A stretch of 64,000 nt of DNA from Fragum whitleyi. Taxonomy: Eukaryota > Mollusca > Bivalvia > Cardiida > Cardiidae. The notes below the pieces were generated by a model, which saw only the letters and a list, made by a program, of their open reading frames with translations, was not told where the DNA came from and searched no databases. The position numbers and the translations under genes were made by a program. Location of the stretch: the NCBI GenBank assembly GCA_948146395.1, contig OX411543.1:22050026-22114025 (forward strand). Direction: 5' to 3'. This document shows positions 34,730 to 45,180 of the stretch, one piece after another (position 1 is the stretch's first letter; every line of letters begins with the position of its first letter).

Positions 34730-35511
34730 ATATTACGAAAATATAGAAATATTTCAGGAATGTTAGTGTCGCGCAAGTACCAAAAGTACTTTCATTTCAC
34801 GTTTTATTTATGTTTCGAATAGGATTAATCGTATAATATGAATAATACGAGATATATAGCTTTAGATTTCTTTGAGTCATGATGATCGAGTATATCGTTT
34901 GATGAGCTTTTGCAGAAAGTAAAGACTAGAATCAGTCTGCACAGACGTTAAGTCTAATATAAGTCCAACACTATCTGCTCTCTGCTGAGTTATTGTGGTG
35001 GAAACTCGAAAATGGTTCATACAAGACAATTTATCTCACAAAAAGATCAAATTAAACAATCGAGGGCTTAAAATCTTTAAAGACTAAATACTTTCACGAA
35101 AGACACTACCTTATACTGCGATCTATTTCACCTCAAAGAATCCTTGTGTTCAAAGACGTAATAAACAAAACGCTGACGTAGGTCTTTCTTACAAAAATGC
35201 AGACAAATCAACCGAGAAATGTGTTACCATAGGCCACTCAAAGGCGCAGAAGTTAATTTTCGACTGTCAAAATATATAAATCGATCTCTCTTCACATTTA
35301 AGTCTCGGGCATAAGCCCTTGACCTATTCTCTTTAAGAGGAATATGAGTAAACATATATGATTTTTAGAAGGTTCTCTTTAAAGTCTATCCCAACATATT
35401 CGTGAAATTTATTGGTGAATATTTCCTTTGAATGTTAATGATTGTATCAAAGAACAAATGATGAGATTACATTTTGAAAGGTTTTCAAACAAGCTGCAGT
35501 GTATTTCCAAG
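34730..35511. other. AT-rich intergenic DNA
   Basis: No gene or repeat recognised until the GC-richer patch starting near 35500. Confidence 0.4.
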
Positions 35512-35548
35512 ATGGCGTCGATTGTGTCTGCGATGAGCGGAAGCAGAC
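35512..35548 (+). CDS. Speculative short first exon (MASIVSAMSGSR)
   Basis: CCAAGATGGCGTCG places an ATG in a good initiation context and also resembles a YY1-type downstream promoter element. Twelve codons lead to a possible phase-1 donor (AGAC|GTGAGA). Without splicing, the frame closes after 19 codons. The patch is richer in GC and CpG than its surroundings. I know of no family and see no secure partner exon. Confidence 0.13.
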
Positions 35549-35924
35549 GTGAGAATGACATTGACGTGTAATTTGACAGGCCTCGGGGCTGCTGGGATGC
35601 GTCTGGTAACCAGCTACCTCTTCCTTCCTTAGACTAGTAATCTTGTCCGAACTAAACAGTATATAGTTAATTTTGACATTAAGCACTTACTGGATAGGCT
35701 TTCAATTCTATACCACTGAAAATGCGCTTGCAGTGTAGTACGTATAATAAATGCATCTAAATTCTAGTACCTAGTAAGACACACTTGTTTTCATTTGGCT
35801 TTAGCTTAACAGACATTACACGTTCAAACAAATAAAAGATAATAACAAAAAGTAGCCTCAGAGAACAGTAATTATTACATGATGTTGTGTAGCTAATTCA
35901 AAATTGGTTTATATAATTTTGTCA

Positions 35925-35992
35925 TATAAAAGGGATCTTTAATTTTCATACGAATATATATATTCGTATGAAAATTAAATTTCCTTTTTGTC
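35925..35992. repeat. Loop-less long palindrome
   Basis: TTTAATTTTCATACGAATAT reads straight into its inverse around TATATATA with no spacer. Pairing continues outward imperfectly (AAAAGG / CCTTTTT). Confidence 0.85.
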
Positions 35993-36298
35993 TGATTGTT
36001 TCTTCCATCGATTTCTTAATTTAGGAGGCGATCGCAAAACTAAGGGTACAAAGATGTCTGTGTTTCGTCTGCTGCGAGCTACTTGTTCGGAATTTGAATT
36101 TTCAACATTCTAATTCCATTTTAATTAACACGTGCACCGAAACGATGAGATCTGTATATTTTCTAAGCATATAATTAGACAATTTTAAGAACCCACTTTA
36201 TTTAATTGAAAATGACTAGGAAAAATTCTCAAAATAAATTTGAGATTACTAGAAATGTATTCCCATTTTTGTGTCTACTTTATTTTCTTCTTCATATT

Positions 36299-36541
36299 TT
36301 TGACTCGTCACGGGAGTTCCGAGAAATAATCTTTTGAAAAAGAGATTGATTCTGATACAGGCCAACAAAAGGTCGCATTTAAGAGATTTTTTCATAGGTA
36401 GTAGATTGATTATACTAGAATCAGAAAATAAGTAAAGTTCGAAAAGTTTCCATCATTGTCAGTCTGCGCTTCCGCGCAGTCTGACTTGGGTCGACACTAT
36501 ACGCACTATCACATTGTTCCTTTTCGCGCGACGGATAACAT
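36299..36541 (+). mobile_element. Family B MITE, copy 5
   Basis: TTGACTCGTCACGGGAGTTC at left, CTTTTCGCGCGACGGATAAC at right, core CAGTCTGCGC-ttcc-GCGCAGTCTGAC. The left arm has an internal deletion of the AAAAGGGACC segment. Confidence 0.82.
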
Positions 36542-36949
36542 TTGGATTATCATATAAAATATTTGTTTTTGGAGGATTGGGTTGGAATAGGGATTTATGG
36601 GTAGAGCTTGGTTAATTTAATTTAGCCAAATAAATACATTTAAGAAATAATCGTTTGTCGCTTCTCTAACCAATTATTTAAAATCCACATGAAAAACCTC
36701 ACTTTTCTTTGAAACTAAGCTCTTTGATACAATTATGCAAATTAGTGAGACTTCTTAAATGATGTCATGTAACCACAACACACGATTCCGGAAGTTTTAA
36801 ATACTTTGCGGTTTTCGTTTACCGCCGAATAAGATAATTAAAATTCAGTAAAGATCAGATAAGCCGGTTGAAAGAATTCTTCCCTTGTTTGGTTGAATGA
36901 ATAGGCGTTTTATTTTGGTCAGAGAATCGTTTATCCCTAAGAATCGGAA

Positions 36950-37140
36950 GGTATATGCAAAATTTTTGATCCACAAGGCGAAAAGGTATCATGTTTAAGA
37001 TTTACAGAAAAGTGAAATCAGTAAAGCAAATATCAAGCGAAAACTGGCAAAGTTCCATCCCAAGTCGGCCTTCAGAGTCCGCGCAGTCTTTTGAGGATCG
37101 GAACTAGGTTGGACTAACGAGATGCCCCAGTTATGCCTAA
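36950..37140 (+). mobile_element. Degenerate family B remnant
   Basis: TTTACAGAAAAGTGAAATCA and CAGAGTCCGCGCAGTCTTTT recall the family core. Termini are not recognisable. Confidence 0.3.
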
Positions 37141-37262
37141 CAGATATCAAATACTTAAAAAAGAACACATCTTGTAGGATAAAGCAATCTATGTTTTCCA
37201 AAAGCTTATTTAATTATTTCAAAATCAGGATTAAATTTGCATTTCAGACCTGAAAATCTAGT

Positions 37263-37490
37263 TTAACCCTTTCCTGTTTTTCAAAATTTTGGACCTGTCC
37301 AAATTCAAAGGTTTTGCAGACGAAAATTTAAAGTGGATTTAATTTGTAAAATAACCAATCAGTGGGTAGAAAATAGTGTGGAAAAAGAAGAAATTGCTTG
37401 TCAGAAGCAATTTCTCCTTTTTTCACACTGTTTTCTCAATCAAAAAATCACAGGCACGTAAAAAGCAGGGATTAAACAGCAAAGGGTTAA
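37263..37490. mobile_element. Family F MITE, copy 1
   Basis: Ends TTAACCCTTTCCTGTTTT and, inverted, TTAACCCTTTGCTGTTTAAT. The internal hairpin is GAAATTGCTTGTCAGAAGCA, then ATTTC. 228 bp. The second copy at 49316-49545 is close to 90% identical. Confidence 0.9.
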
Positions 37491-37497
37491 AAGAAAA

Positions 37498-37560
37498 ATA
37501 TTTCGACCCTAGCCAGTCTGACCAATGCGGACAGTCTGACTGAGGTTGGTCCTTTTGTAA
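37498..37560 (+). mobile_element. Family B core fragment
   Basis: TATTTCGACCCTAGCCAGTC, then TGACCAATGCGGACAGTCTG and ACTGAGGTTGGTCC, directly abutting the family F element. Only the hairpin core remains. Confidence 0.5.
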
Positions 37561-39020
37561 TTCCGAGAAATCCATTGTCGTTCGAAACGCAAATTTCATG
37601 AAATGAAAATTTTAATTCAGGAAAGTAGGGGCGTGATTGAAAGCCAATCAAGAAATGGGGAATCAAGGACCTGCCTTGTTCAGGTTTCAAAAACGTTTGC
37701 GAATATTTAAAAATAATACCAGTCGGACCCTTTTGAGAAAAGGAAAAATCTGAATCCACGTATGCAATGACATTTACGTAACATCGGTTGAAATATTAGA
37801 CCGGTTGTCAGAAACGAGGTATTCCATTAGACTGGTAGACAGTCAATAAATTCTTTTATTTTCCCCACTGCGACGGTCCATTCATGAATTTTGACAAGTA
37901 GTTGAAATCTCAAGGGCCGATAAAAGCGGCGTGAGTAGGACCTGTAAATACTTAACGCTTTACCAAATATGGATACATCTCGAAAAAGAGTCATTCGTAG
38001 TAAATTATTTATGAAATATAAATGAGTACAATCAGTAAGAAAAGGAGTAGTTTTTTTCTGGTTCGACAACACTATTTTGATTTCAAAGAATCCAATTACC
38101 CGACGAAGTACTCGGCGTTCGGCTTTTTTGGTTGTCCATGTACTTCGATTACAATGTATGTGCATGCGATATCATCAATCTACAGAATAGTGTACAATTG
38201 AAGTCATCAAAGAGTGGAAAGTTACAAGCACTAAGTTTGGTAACGTCAATTCGACGTTAACGTTCAAACTTTATTAAAAGTGTTTTATTAATGGAGCATA
38301 TCGATAAATATGAAGCCATCCTAAAAGAACCGGTGGTAGAAATGGTGAAAATAAGATATAAATGATCATACAAATCGTCGATTGTCGACCAAACCCCGTA
38401 ACTTCAGCGTTCCATGCTGAAGTTACAGGGTTTTGGTTACCAATCGAAGAAATGGATGACACCTTACCGAGGTGTTATATTGACCAAATATTGACTTACG
38501 AGTATCAATCTGACATTCTTGAGATTAAATAATCTTGTTTTACATACGTCAGGTCAAGGGTCCTGAACTTTTTACGATATTTGTTTGATGGCAATATTTT
38601 TTTCGTTATGTGAAAATATTGTCATAAATATCTTGTCGTAGACTCTGAATTACGTCAGTGTAATTCTAAAACCTCATAACGACTGTATAGTTACGTTTCG
38701 TAGAATAACAGGTCCTTTCTAAATTGATGCACCAAGTTTATTGTGTTTGTCATATAGCATTTACATGCATTCACAGGAACGTATATCAAAGGGAAGATGT
38801 AAGAAATTCAAAATACCCTAACAGCTCGCTTGTCTCTGTGGTTTTTTTCTGTTGTCCGTTCGTCCATCTATTTGTCCTTCTTATTATCTCCTGACACTTT
38901 CTTCTAGAAGCCATCATTCGTCTGCTTTGGTCTGTCTGATTTTTTTTATCCGTTTATCTCTTTTTGAAATGGAGTAAACTATAATTATAAAGTTGTAAAG
39001 CATCATTATTCAAGCTTGGA
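37561..39020. other. Intergenic DNA with one long hairpin
   Basis: Apart from the hairpin at 38377-38448 nothing is recognised. Open frames of 90-112 codons on the minus strand (37487-38165) show no domain. Confidence 0.4.
38377..38448. repeat. 72-nt hairpin
   Basis: GACCAAACCCCGTAACTTCA, then GC, pairs with GCTGAAGTTACAGGGTTTTG, then GTTAC, around a 7-nt loop. Arms extend to CGATT/AATCG. Confidence 0.8.
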
Positions 39021-39022
39021 TC

Positions 39023-39180
39023 GGCGCCATAGCGCAGTTGGTAGTGCATCGGACTCAATCATGGGTTCGATCTATGGCGGCGACACATATCCTTGCCATT
39101 CGGAACATCATTCGGCCATTTCCCTAAACTGCAACAGACCTCGGATGTATGTAAGGCGGATGGGTATGTAACAAAATCGT
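39023..39180 (+). mobile_element. tRNA-derived SINE head, interrupted
   Basis: CGCCATAGCGCAGTTGGTAG carries an A box and GGGTTCGATCTATGGCG a B box, but the anticodon arm is shortened so it is not a tRNA gene. A SINE 3' domain lies 400 bp away at 39571-39655, with a long hairpin between. Confidence 0.55.
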
Positions 39181-39214
39181 GCATTTTGTTAGGCGATAAC
39201 AGTGTAAGAGTAAA

Positions 39215-39285
39215 TAACGGCTGAAAAATCTTAATTTTTGAGACTGATGAATCATTCTCAAAAATTAAGATTTTTTCAGCCGTTG
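39215..39285. repeat. Long hairpin within the SINE region
   Basis: AACGGCTGAAAAATCTTAAT, then TTTTGAG, pairs with CTCAAAAATTAAGATTTTTT, then CAGCCGTT. Stem of about 27 bp, loop of about 14 nt. Confidence 0.85.
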
Positions 39286-39570
39286 TTAAAGAATCTAAAG
39301 ATATTTATATGAGGATTCGATGGTTTCACGTCAGAGACTTAAACGAGTAGCTTTGGCGACGTCGAATCTTTTCACTCACAGTTTCGAGGGCTAACTCCAT
39401 TTAAAGTGACGTCATCTAGCTTTTCCAAGGTTTTCCCGTAATTTTTAAAAATAGTCCGTCTATGTACATCCGAGGTTGATCGTGAGATTGACCGAGTGGT
39501 GTTCCGAATGATATCCTTGCCGACAAAAGGAAGGGTGTGATGGTAATACTGATGTGATGAATATCACGCA

Positions 39571-39655
39571 TCCCTCGTAAAATTCACGAGCCGCCGCGAT
39601 ATAGCTGAAAAAAAAAATATTAAAAGTGGCGTTCAACCCCCATTCAAACATTTGA
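39571..39655 (+). mobile_element. SINE 3' domain
   Basis: GCCGCCGCGATATAGCTGAA, then AAAGTGGCGTTCAACCCC, matches the 3' block at 55420-55475. Such a block (CGCGATATA...GCGGCGTTAAAC) is common in mollusc tRNA-derived SINEs. Confidence 0.55.
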
Positions 39656-39659
39656 AATT

Positions 39660-40389
39660 ATTCAAGCTAGTGTATCTATTATTTTTGGCGGACTTGACCT
39701 ATGTAATTTGATCTTTTGTTCGACAACAAGTTCAAGGATTGCTATTTAGAATGGGAAATTATTCTTTCACCTGGCCGAGAGCATGTTGAGCCATTCGTAA
39801 TTTCAGATAAGCATTAATTAAGTGAAACTTGAATATGATTTATCAAGAACTTCACTTCAAAATCCCGAGATAAAGTGAGTGCTAATCATGTTCCAATTAG
39901 CAGCAAATCATGTGAGGTTAAATTGACTCACATATATATGACCATATGACTATAAAAAAAAAACACCGTTTCTTTTTTAATAAACATGCGGTTTAATTAC
40001 CTATATGCGCTGTATGGTAATTCTCTCTGTTCCTACAATGATTTGGTGAAGAATGATTTTTTTATTAAAAACAAAGGCGAAACGTTCCAGAAAAAGCACA
40101 GTAGAGGCGATCGATTTTCTCAAAGTTTAGCGCAAATAAACATATCAACATGTTATTTTTATGTTAGGATATTGCATATTCTTGCACCAACGCAAAAGAG
40201 AACGAAATAACACGGGAAATCCGTCAAACGACTTTTGGATCAATTTGATAAATATGTATGGTTGAAACAACAAAGTTTGTTTGTTTATAATTCCTGAAAT
40301 ATTTTCATGAAATCGAATGCATTTTGATACACACATTTTATCAGAAACGAAGCTATACCGGAAAACAAAGCTGGCATAGCGACTAAATG
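39660..40389. other. AT-rich intergenic DNA
   Basis: No gene or repeat recognised. Confidence 0.4.
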
Positions 40390-40633
40390 TTACAGATATA
40401 TATAATACATACATAGTGCTTGGTACGAAAAAGTATCTAACGAGGCTGAGGAAATTGTCGAGGCTCTGTATTTATCTTATAACCTCTATTTGCTTTGTTT
40501 TCGTCGACGTTTCTAACAGAAATACACTATCTAAAATTAACCGCATTATTGTTCTAAAATATCCATGTGATATCATACAAATATCATATGGGATGTTATC
40601 ATACGGATATTTGTATAGTTACAAGATAAAAAT
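40390..40633. repeat. Repeat G, copy 1
   Basis: ATTTATCTTATAACCTCTAT through GTTACAAGATAAAAAT forms a weak terminal inverted repeat. The interior (TATCATACAAATATCATATG, then GGATGTTATCATACGGATAT) is shared with 56600-56895 at high identity. Confidence 0.75.
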
Positions 40634-40904
40634 GCATTCGATGTTATTTCAAAGAAGGCTTTTCCTCGAACCCCAGGATAATGAATGAACAAAATAAACT
40701 AAAATGTGAAACTGATGAAAATACCATTGAAACAATTCACTATAATTCTTATTTGAAAATCAAAAATTTAATTCATAAGAAAACGACGTAGTAATTTTGC
40801 AATTTTATGTTATTCCTTCATTTTAATCTGTCTACCAACTACCCGAGTTTTAGTTCTACCCCTCGTTCTGATTAACGAAATACCAACGAGCGCCTCCGAA
40901 TTTG

Positions 40905-40990
40905 TGCCCTGAATAGTATAGTTAAAGACATTTATTGCGTTTTCAGGATGTAGGCGCTCGCGAGCATTATTATTTCATGAATGCAGGACA
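40905..40990. mobile_element. Diverged family D fragment
   Basis: TGCCCTGAATAGTATAG and AGGATGTAGGCGCTCGCGAG, then ATGAATGCAGGACAG, resemble family D arms. The core is lost. Confidence 0.35.
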
Positions 40991-41027
40991 GACTATCTTC
41001 TTTTTAATCGGCTAATGAAATAAACAA

Positions 41028-41164
41028 CAGCCCTGCGTTCAGGATGAGAAAATATAAAATACCAACGTTTGCAAATTGTAACCTCGCTTTTCATATAATT
41101 CACTGTGCAAAGCGGGATAACAATTCTGTTAAAGTTTGTTTTCTGAAATGTTTGAACGCATGTC
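41028..41164. mobile_element. Family D foldback, copy 5
   Basis: Left end CAGCCCTGCGTTCAGGATGA; core CTCGCTTTTCATATAATTCA, then CTGTGCAAAGCGGGATA; right end TTTGAACGCATGTCAG. Confidence 0.75.
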
Positions 41165-41578
41165 AGATTGTAGCAGATAACGGTGCACAGCTCATCCGGG
41201 CCTGGATATGACTCTATGCATGTCAGATTCGTGCCCTATCTATCAAATATCCCACTTTGACACTTTGATCTACTGGTTTCCATGCGCTCCTAATTGCGCT
41301 AATCCCCATATATTAAAGCTCTTTAACCTTTATTTATTTCTTTACAAAAAATGCATAGTTTTGGGACATTTAATCCAGTCTGACTCAAGTGTTTTGTCCT
41401 ATAATGATTCATTAGGAACATCGCTCGGACTTTCTGTAAACTGGAAAGTACCTCGAATGTAAGAGAAGTAATTTAGGTATTTTTAAGTAGTTCGGCTTCT
41501 GGTGGTACTTCGGTTATTTAATACGCTTGAAAATCACATTTTGTTAATTCTTTCCGATCGTTCATGGGGATATTTTCG
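41165..41578. other. Intergenic DNA, no gene recognised
   Basis: An 84-codon frame at 41208-41462 has several cysteines but no pattern I can assign. Confidence 0.35.
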
Positions 41579-41645
41579 GGGCATGTTATAATTTGATTAC
41601 AAAACGCAGTTATACACTGCGTTTTGTTATCAAATTATCATATGC
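41579..41645. repeat. 67-nt near-perfect hairpin
   Basis: GGGCATGTTATAATTTGATT, then ACAAAACGCAGT, pairs with ACTGCGTTTTGTTATCAAAT, then TATCATATGCCC, around a 5-nt loop. Confidence 0.88.
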
Positions 41646-42440
41646 CCTCTGTTATTCTTACGTTGATTTTGTTTTAAACAACGTCACCCTTAGCGGAATC
41701 GTTGATGTTTGTGACGTCATATAAACCCACGTGAGAAATGATTCGCCTTTATGGCTGCTCCCGTATTATTCCCGATTACTCTTCCGTTGAATCTCCGATG
41801 GTCCCCGATTGATAATGATTAAGTAGAAGGTAGACAGTCGAGGCAAATGATCAGACTGAATGTCTCTGCAAGCTTATCTTAGTTTACACTGTCTGCCAAA
41901 GGTGTTTGCTCATAGGAAGGGTTAGACATTGCTTTAAACATTATAAGTGTCTGAATGGATTTTACCCTTGGAATTCTTTCTTATATTTTTTTCTTTAATC
42001 TTACTGAATTAATATCATTAAAAAAAATGATATTTACGCAAAAATTGCGCATATCTATTAATCAGAAAGCAAATTGTTTCTATAATATAACATTGTCGGA
42101 TTTAATATTGAAACACGAATTGACTTAATTCTTTGATGAAATGACGTTTTATTCTACCTTCGATACAAAGATGATTAAAATAATCTCATGAATAAAAAAC
42201 AAAAATCATATATAAAAGCGTTTATATAAAGATAGGTTGTAAACGTAGCTTCCGTGCTATCTGAAAGGTTAACACGAAACTCATTAAACGTGATAAAAAA
42301 CTTTCAAAATGTCAAACATCAAATTATCGCGATTATTTTGGATAAGTAGATAGACATATTTCATCTCCATTGTCGGTTAACCGGACAAGCTAGCATCTTT
42401 CGGCCATTTTGATTCATTCGAAAATATTCAGAAACTACAG
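41646..42440. other. AT-rich intergenic DNA
   Basis: No gene or repeat recognised. Confidence 0.4.
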
Positions 42441-42442
42441 GT

Positions 42443-42833
42443 ACAGTAAATAACATCGTGAAATTGACACTCGTTCAGATCACTATCATTCCAAATCGCT
42501 CACATAGAGCTCCATTCATTCATCCCAAACACTCACTAAAATCGATCAAAAACACTCCGTAATCATTTTGAAAAAAACATTTTGTTCAAATCGATCAATT
42601 CAACCTACGATTTAATTGACTGGTGTGGAATTTAAAGTGTTAGATTGGTCGACGAAAAGAAACAGAAAAGTTCGTATATTGTATTAAAGGGATGTAATAA
42701 ATATCGCTAATTTTGTTCATCATTAAAAAGAATTAGTGATATTGAAATACTTCCCTTTAATTTCACTCAAAAGTCGCTTATCACACTCATTCAATTTTAT
42801 TCACCTTGATAATTTCACGATGATGTTAACTGT
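42443..42833 (+). mobile_element. Family A MITE, copy 7
   Basis: Bounded by TACAGTAAATAACATCGTGA and AATTTCACGATGATGTTAAC, then TGTA, with TA on both sides. Internal deletions shorten it to 391 bp. The palindrome GCTAATTTTGTTCATCATTA is partly decayed. Confidence 0.87.
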
Positions 42834-42839
42834 ACGAGT

Positions 42840-43460
42840 GTTTGTTGTATGCGAAATCTCCCCCTTTTAATAAAGCTCTTTATACTTAAAGCAGACAAAG
42901 GCATGGAATCCTTTCAGGTAATAACCATTTGAAAATAGTTTTGAATGGTCATTATTTCTGCATTTAAAATTCATCTTTTCAACACATAGCATTAGGTAAG
43001 TGTGTCCTTCGACTTATATTGCTGACTGGATCCACCATGAAATTATATAAAGCTTGTTAAATCTTTACAAAATTTTATACTGGCAAATACCTCGAATTGT
43101 ATGAAATTGAATACAAGTGATTCATACTTGCATTTGGATATGAAATTACAATTATTACCACACTAACATATCAATCGGATTAGTGTACATTCGTACAGCG
43201 TGATAGAGTCATTAGATCTCACCCATATGTTTAATGCTGAAATGACAAAAAACTTGACCACCAAGGGTTATACATATCCATTTTGCTGACAACAAAAAGA
43301 ATAAAAGCCAAATTAGTTTCGACATAAATAACAGGAACAAGAAATTTCCTTGTTTTTCGGTTGCCATGACAACATATTAGACAATTTCCGATAAGGTAAT
43401 GGTCTTGACATTATTGTAAGTAAACAAACTAGAATATATATGACAGTACAGCATTTCCTT
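42840..43460. other. AT-rich intergenic DNA
   Basis: No gene or repeat recognised. Confidence 0.4.
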
Positions 43461-43463
43461 GTC

Positions 43464-43628
43464 TTAAGATAGTGGATCCGTAATAGTTCCGCAACAATTC
43501 GGAAGTAATAAACGTTAACAGTGTTTATCGAGGTTTCCTAATGATTTTCATTAGGAAACCTCGGTCAACATTGTGAAAGTTCATGAGTTCCGAAATGTTG
43601 CGGAACTATTACGGGTCCACTACCTTAA
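43464..43628. mobile_element. Family C palindromic MITE, best copy
   Basis: A 165-bp near-perfect palindrome bounded by TTAA. Arms TTAAGATAGTGGATCCGTAA and TTACGGGTCCACTACCTTAA; centre AGGTTTCCTAATGATTTTCA, then TTAGGAAACCTCGG. It could extrude as one long cruciform. No coding capacity. Confidence 0.93.
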
Positions 43629-43809
43629 ATAATGGTTAATACCCTCCTTATTTTGGGCAAATATTAAACAAGGGCATGAATGTTGCAGAAGGACATTTAT
43701 TCTTATGAAAATGTGTTAGAAATGCACATTTTGTGGTGATTTTGTTATAATGTAATTATATTTTGCTGATCTTTTGTCATCATTTTAGCAGTTATATATT
43801 AACTATATG

Positions 43810-43885
43810 GTAGCCAGTGCAGCTTGGTAGGCTATTGGTTGACGACGTACTGCCAACCATGAGGTCTGTATTTCGAATCCCAAAC
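43810..43885 (+). mobile_element. tRNA-like SINE head, degraded
   Basis: GCAGCTTGGTAGGC (A-box-like) and GTATTTCGAATCCC (B-box-like) are correctly spaced, but the stems do not fold as a tRNA. It sits between a family C and a family A element. Confidence 0.35.
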
Positions 43886-43940
43886 ATGTTAGGAATTTAA
43901 ATGGAAATTTTATGTCCCCCCCATCTTAAAGTGAAGTTGT

Positions 43941-44378
43941 ACAGATAGTTACATCGTGAAATTTACATTCACTTCAATCAGAACTATTTAAAATCGCTCA
44001 CTCAGCGCTCCATTCATTCATTCCAAACACTCACTCAAACAATTCAAAAATGCTCACGACCAATTGAAAAATATAGAATCAACAACGTCATTCAAAATAA
44101 ATTTGGATGGAGAAAAATTGCGATTTACTGACATAATTCAAATCGTGAGCGGCTTATAGGTTATTGAAGAAATAGAAAGCTATCTATAGAACAGGTATGC
44201 ATATTTTATTAAAGGGAGGTAATCAATATTGCTAATTTTGTTCATCCCAAACAATATTTGCGATATAGGATTACCATCACTTAAATTCACTGAAAACTTG
44301 CTCAACACGCTCAATCAAGTTCATTCCTAGATCATTCCAAAACATTCACCTTGTCAATTTTACGATGTTGTTTTCTGT
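43941..44378 (+). mobile_element. Family A MITE, copy 8
   Basis: TACAGATAGTTACATCGTGA at left and GTCAATTTTACGATGTTGTT, then TTCTGTA, at right, TA-bounded. 438 bp. The central palindrome shows several mismatches (GTTCATCCCAAACAATATTT). Confidence 0.88.
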
Positions 44379-44442
44379 AATACAGAAGTAGCTTCATGTC
44401 AAAGAACCGATGGGTCTATTGGAAGAAGAGCTTGAGACTTTA

Positions 44443-44580
44443 AAGCCAGCACTGAGTTCAGGATAAAAAAGGTGTAATCTGTTTGCAGGATGGATACCAC
44501 TTTGCACGTGCATTTGTGTGCAAAGCGGGGTCTAACTTGCAAACAATTGCACCGTTTTGTGATCCTGAACGCATGGCGGA
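44443..44580. mobile_element. Family D foldback, copy 6
   Basis: AGCCAGCACTGAGTTCAGGA and GATCCTGAACGCATGGCG are the outer arms. The core is CCACTTTGCACGTGCATTTG, then TGTGCAAAGCGGGG. It begins about 65 bp beyond a family A element. Confidence 0.85.
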
Positions 44581-45031
44581 TTCTTCTTTTCACATTCTGA
44601 TGTCACATATACATTGGGCACGTAGGGACCTTAATACTTCAATCACGCCTTATATATGCAGTCGAAATATTGACAGTAAAATAAGAACCTAATTTAGTTC
44701 ATTCATTTTAAAAAATGTGTTCTTTTCAGCCTTCTTATTTTCAAAATCCTTATTGACCGAATCTTGTATATTTGCTGTATTAAATAATGCTCTTTGTTTA
44801 CGATTCCAATTTTGATCAAAGAGCATTAATAAATTGTAAGTTCCCCAGGGTCTCTGAATCAAAGATTTATTCAAAGACAAACTTCTTATCTCTGGTATCG
44901 AAGGAATCTATTGACAAACCATGATTAATCTCAATGTGTTATCAGGTCCGTTTCTACTATCGAACTCAATACTTACACATTTTAATATTATTTATTTTAA
45001 TATTGGTGAATTATTTTTTTTTCTTTTGCAG
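44581..45031. other. AT-rich DNA ending in a strong polypyrimidine tract
   Basis: A 20-base pyrimidine-rich run ending TTCTTTTGCAG at 45031 forms a textbook-like splice acceptor. An 18-bp inverted repeat, AATGCTCTTTG...CAAAGAGCATT, lies at about 44786-44827. Confidence 0.4.
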
Positions 45032-45138
45032 GACTACATCTAGCTATTTATCTTATGAAAACATGTTTTATAGAAATTCCTTCGACAGAGCTTTGTCGTT
45101 TGATAATCAGTTACAGATCCCCTTTCCATATGGGAAAA
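45032..45138 (+). other. Exon-like segment, faint NIDO-domain resemblance
   Basis: After the acceptor at 45031 the frame (phase 2) reads TTSSYLSYENMFYRNSFDRA, then LSFDNQLQIPFPYGKRYRPI, and a possible donor, AAAAG|GTACAG, lies at 45138. The pattern GD-AL...DDQ...IPFPYFGK.Y..IYINNNG is typical of the start of nidogen-like extracellular domains, and this frame resembles it. The match is by eye and short. Without the donor, the frame closes at 45180. It may be an eroded exon or coincidence. Confidence 0.15.
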
Positions 45139-45180
45139 GGTACAGACCTATTAGTTTTATCTACATAGATAATGCAGCAT

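Noticed and set aside
37487..38165. Minus-strand frames of 90 and 112 codons
   Set aside because: No domain, no splice or start context, and the sequence overlaps a family B fragment.
39023..39087. Functional tRNA gene
   Set aside because: The anticodon arm is too short and the stems mismatch; it reads as a SINE head.
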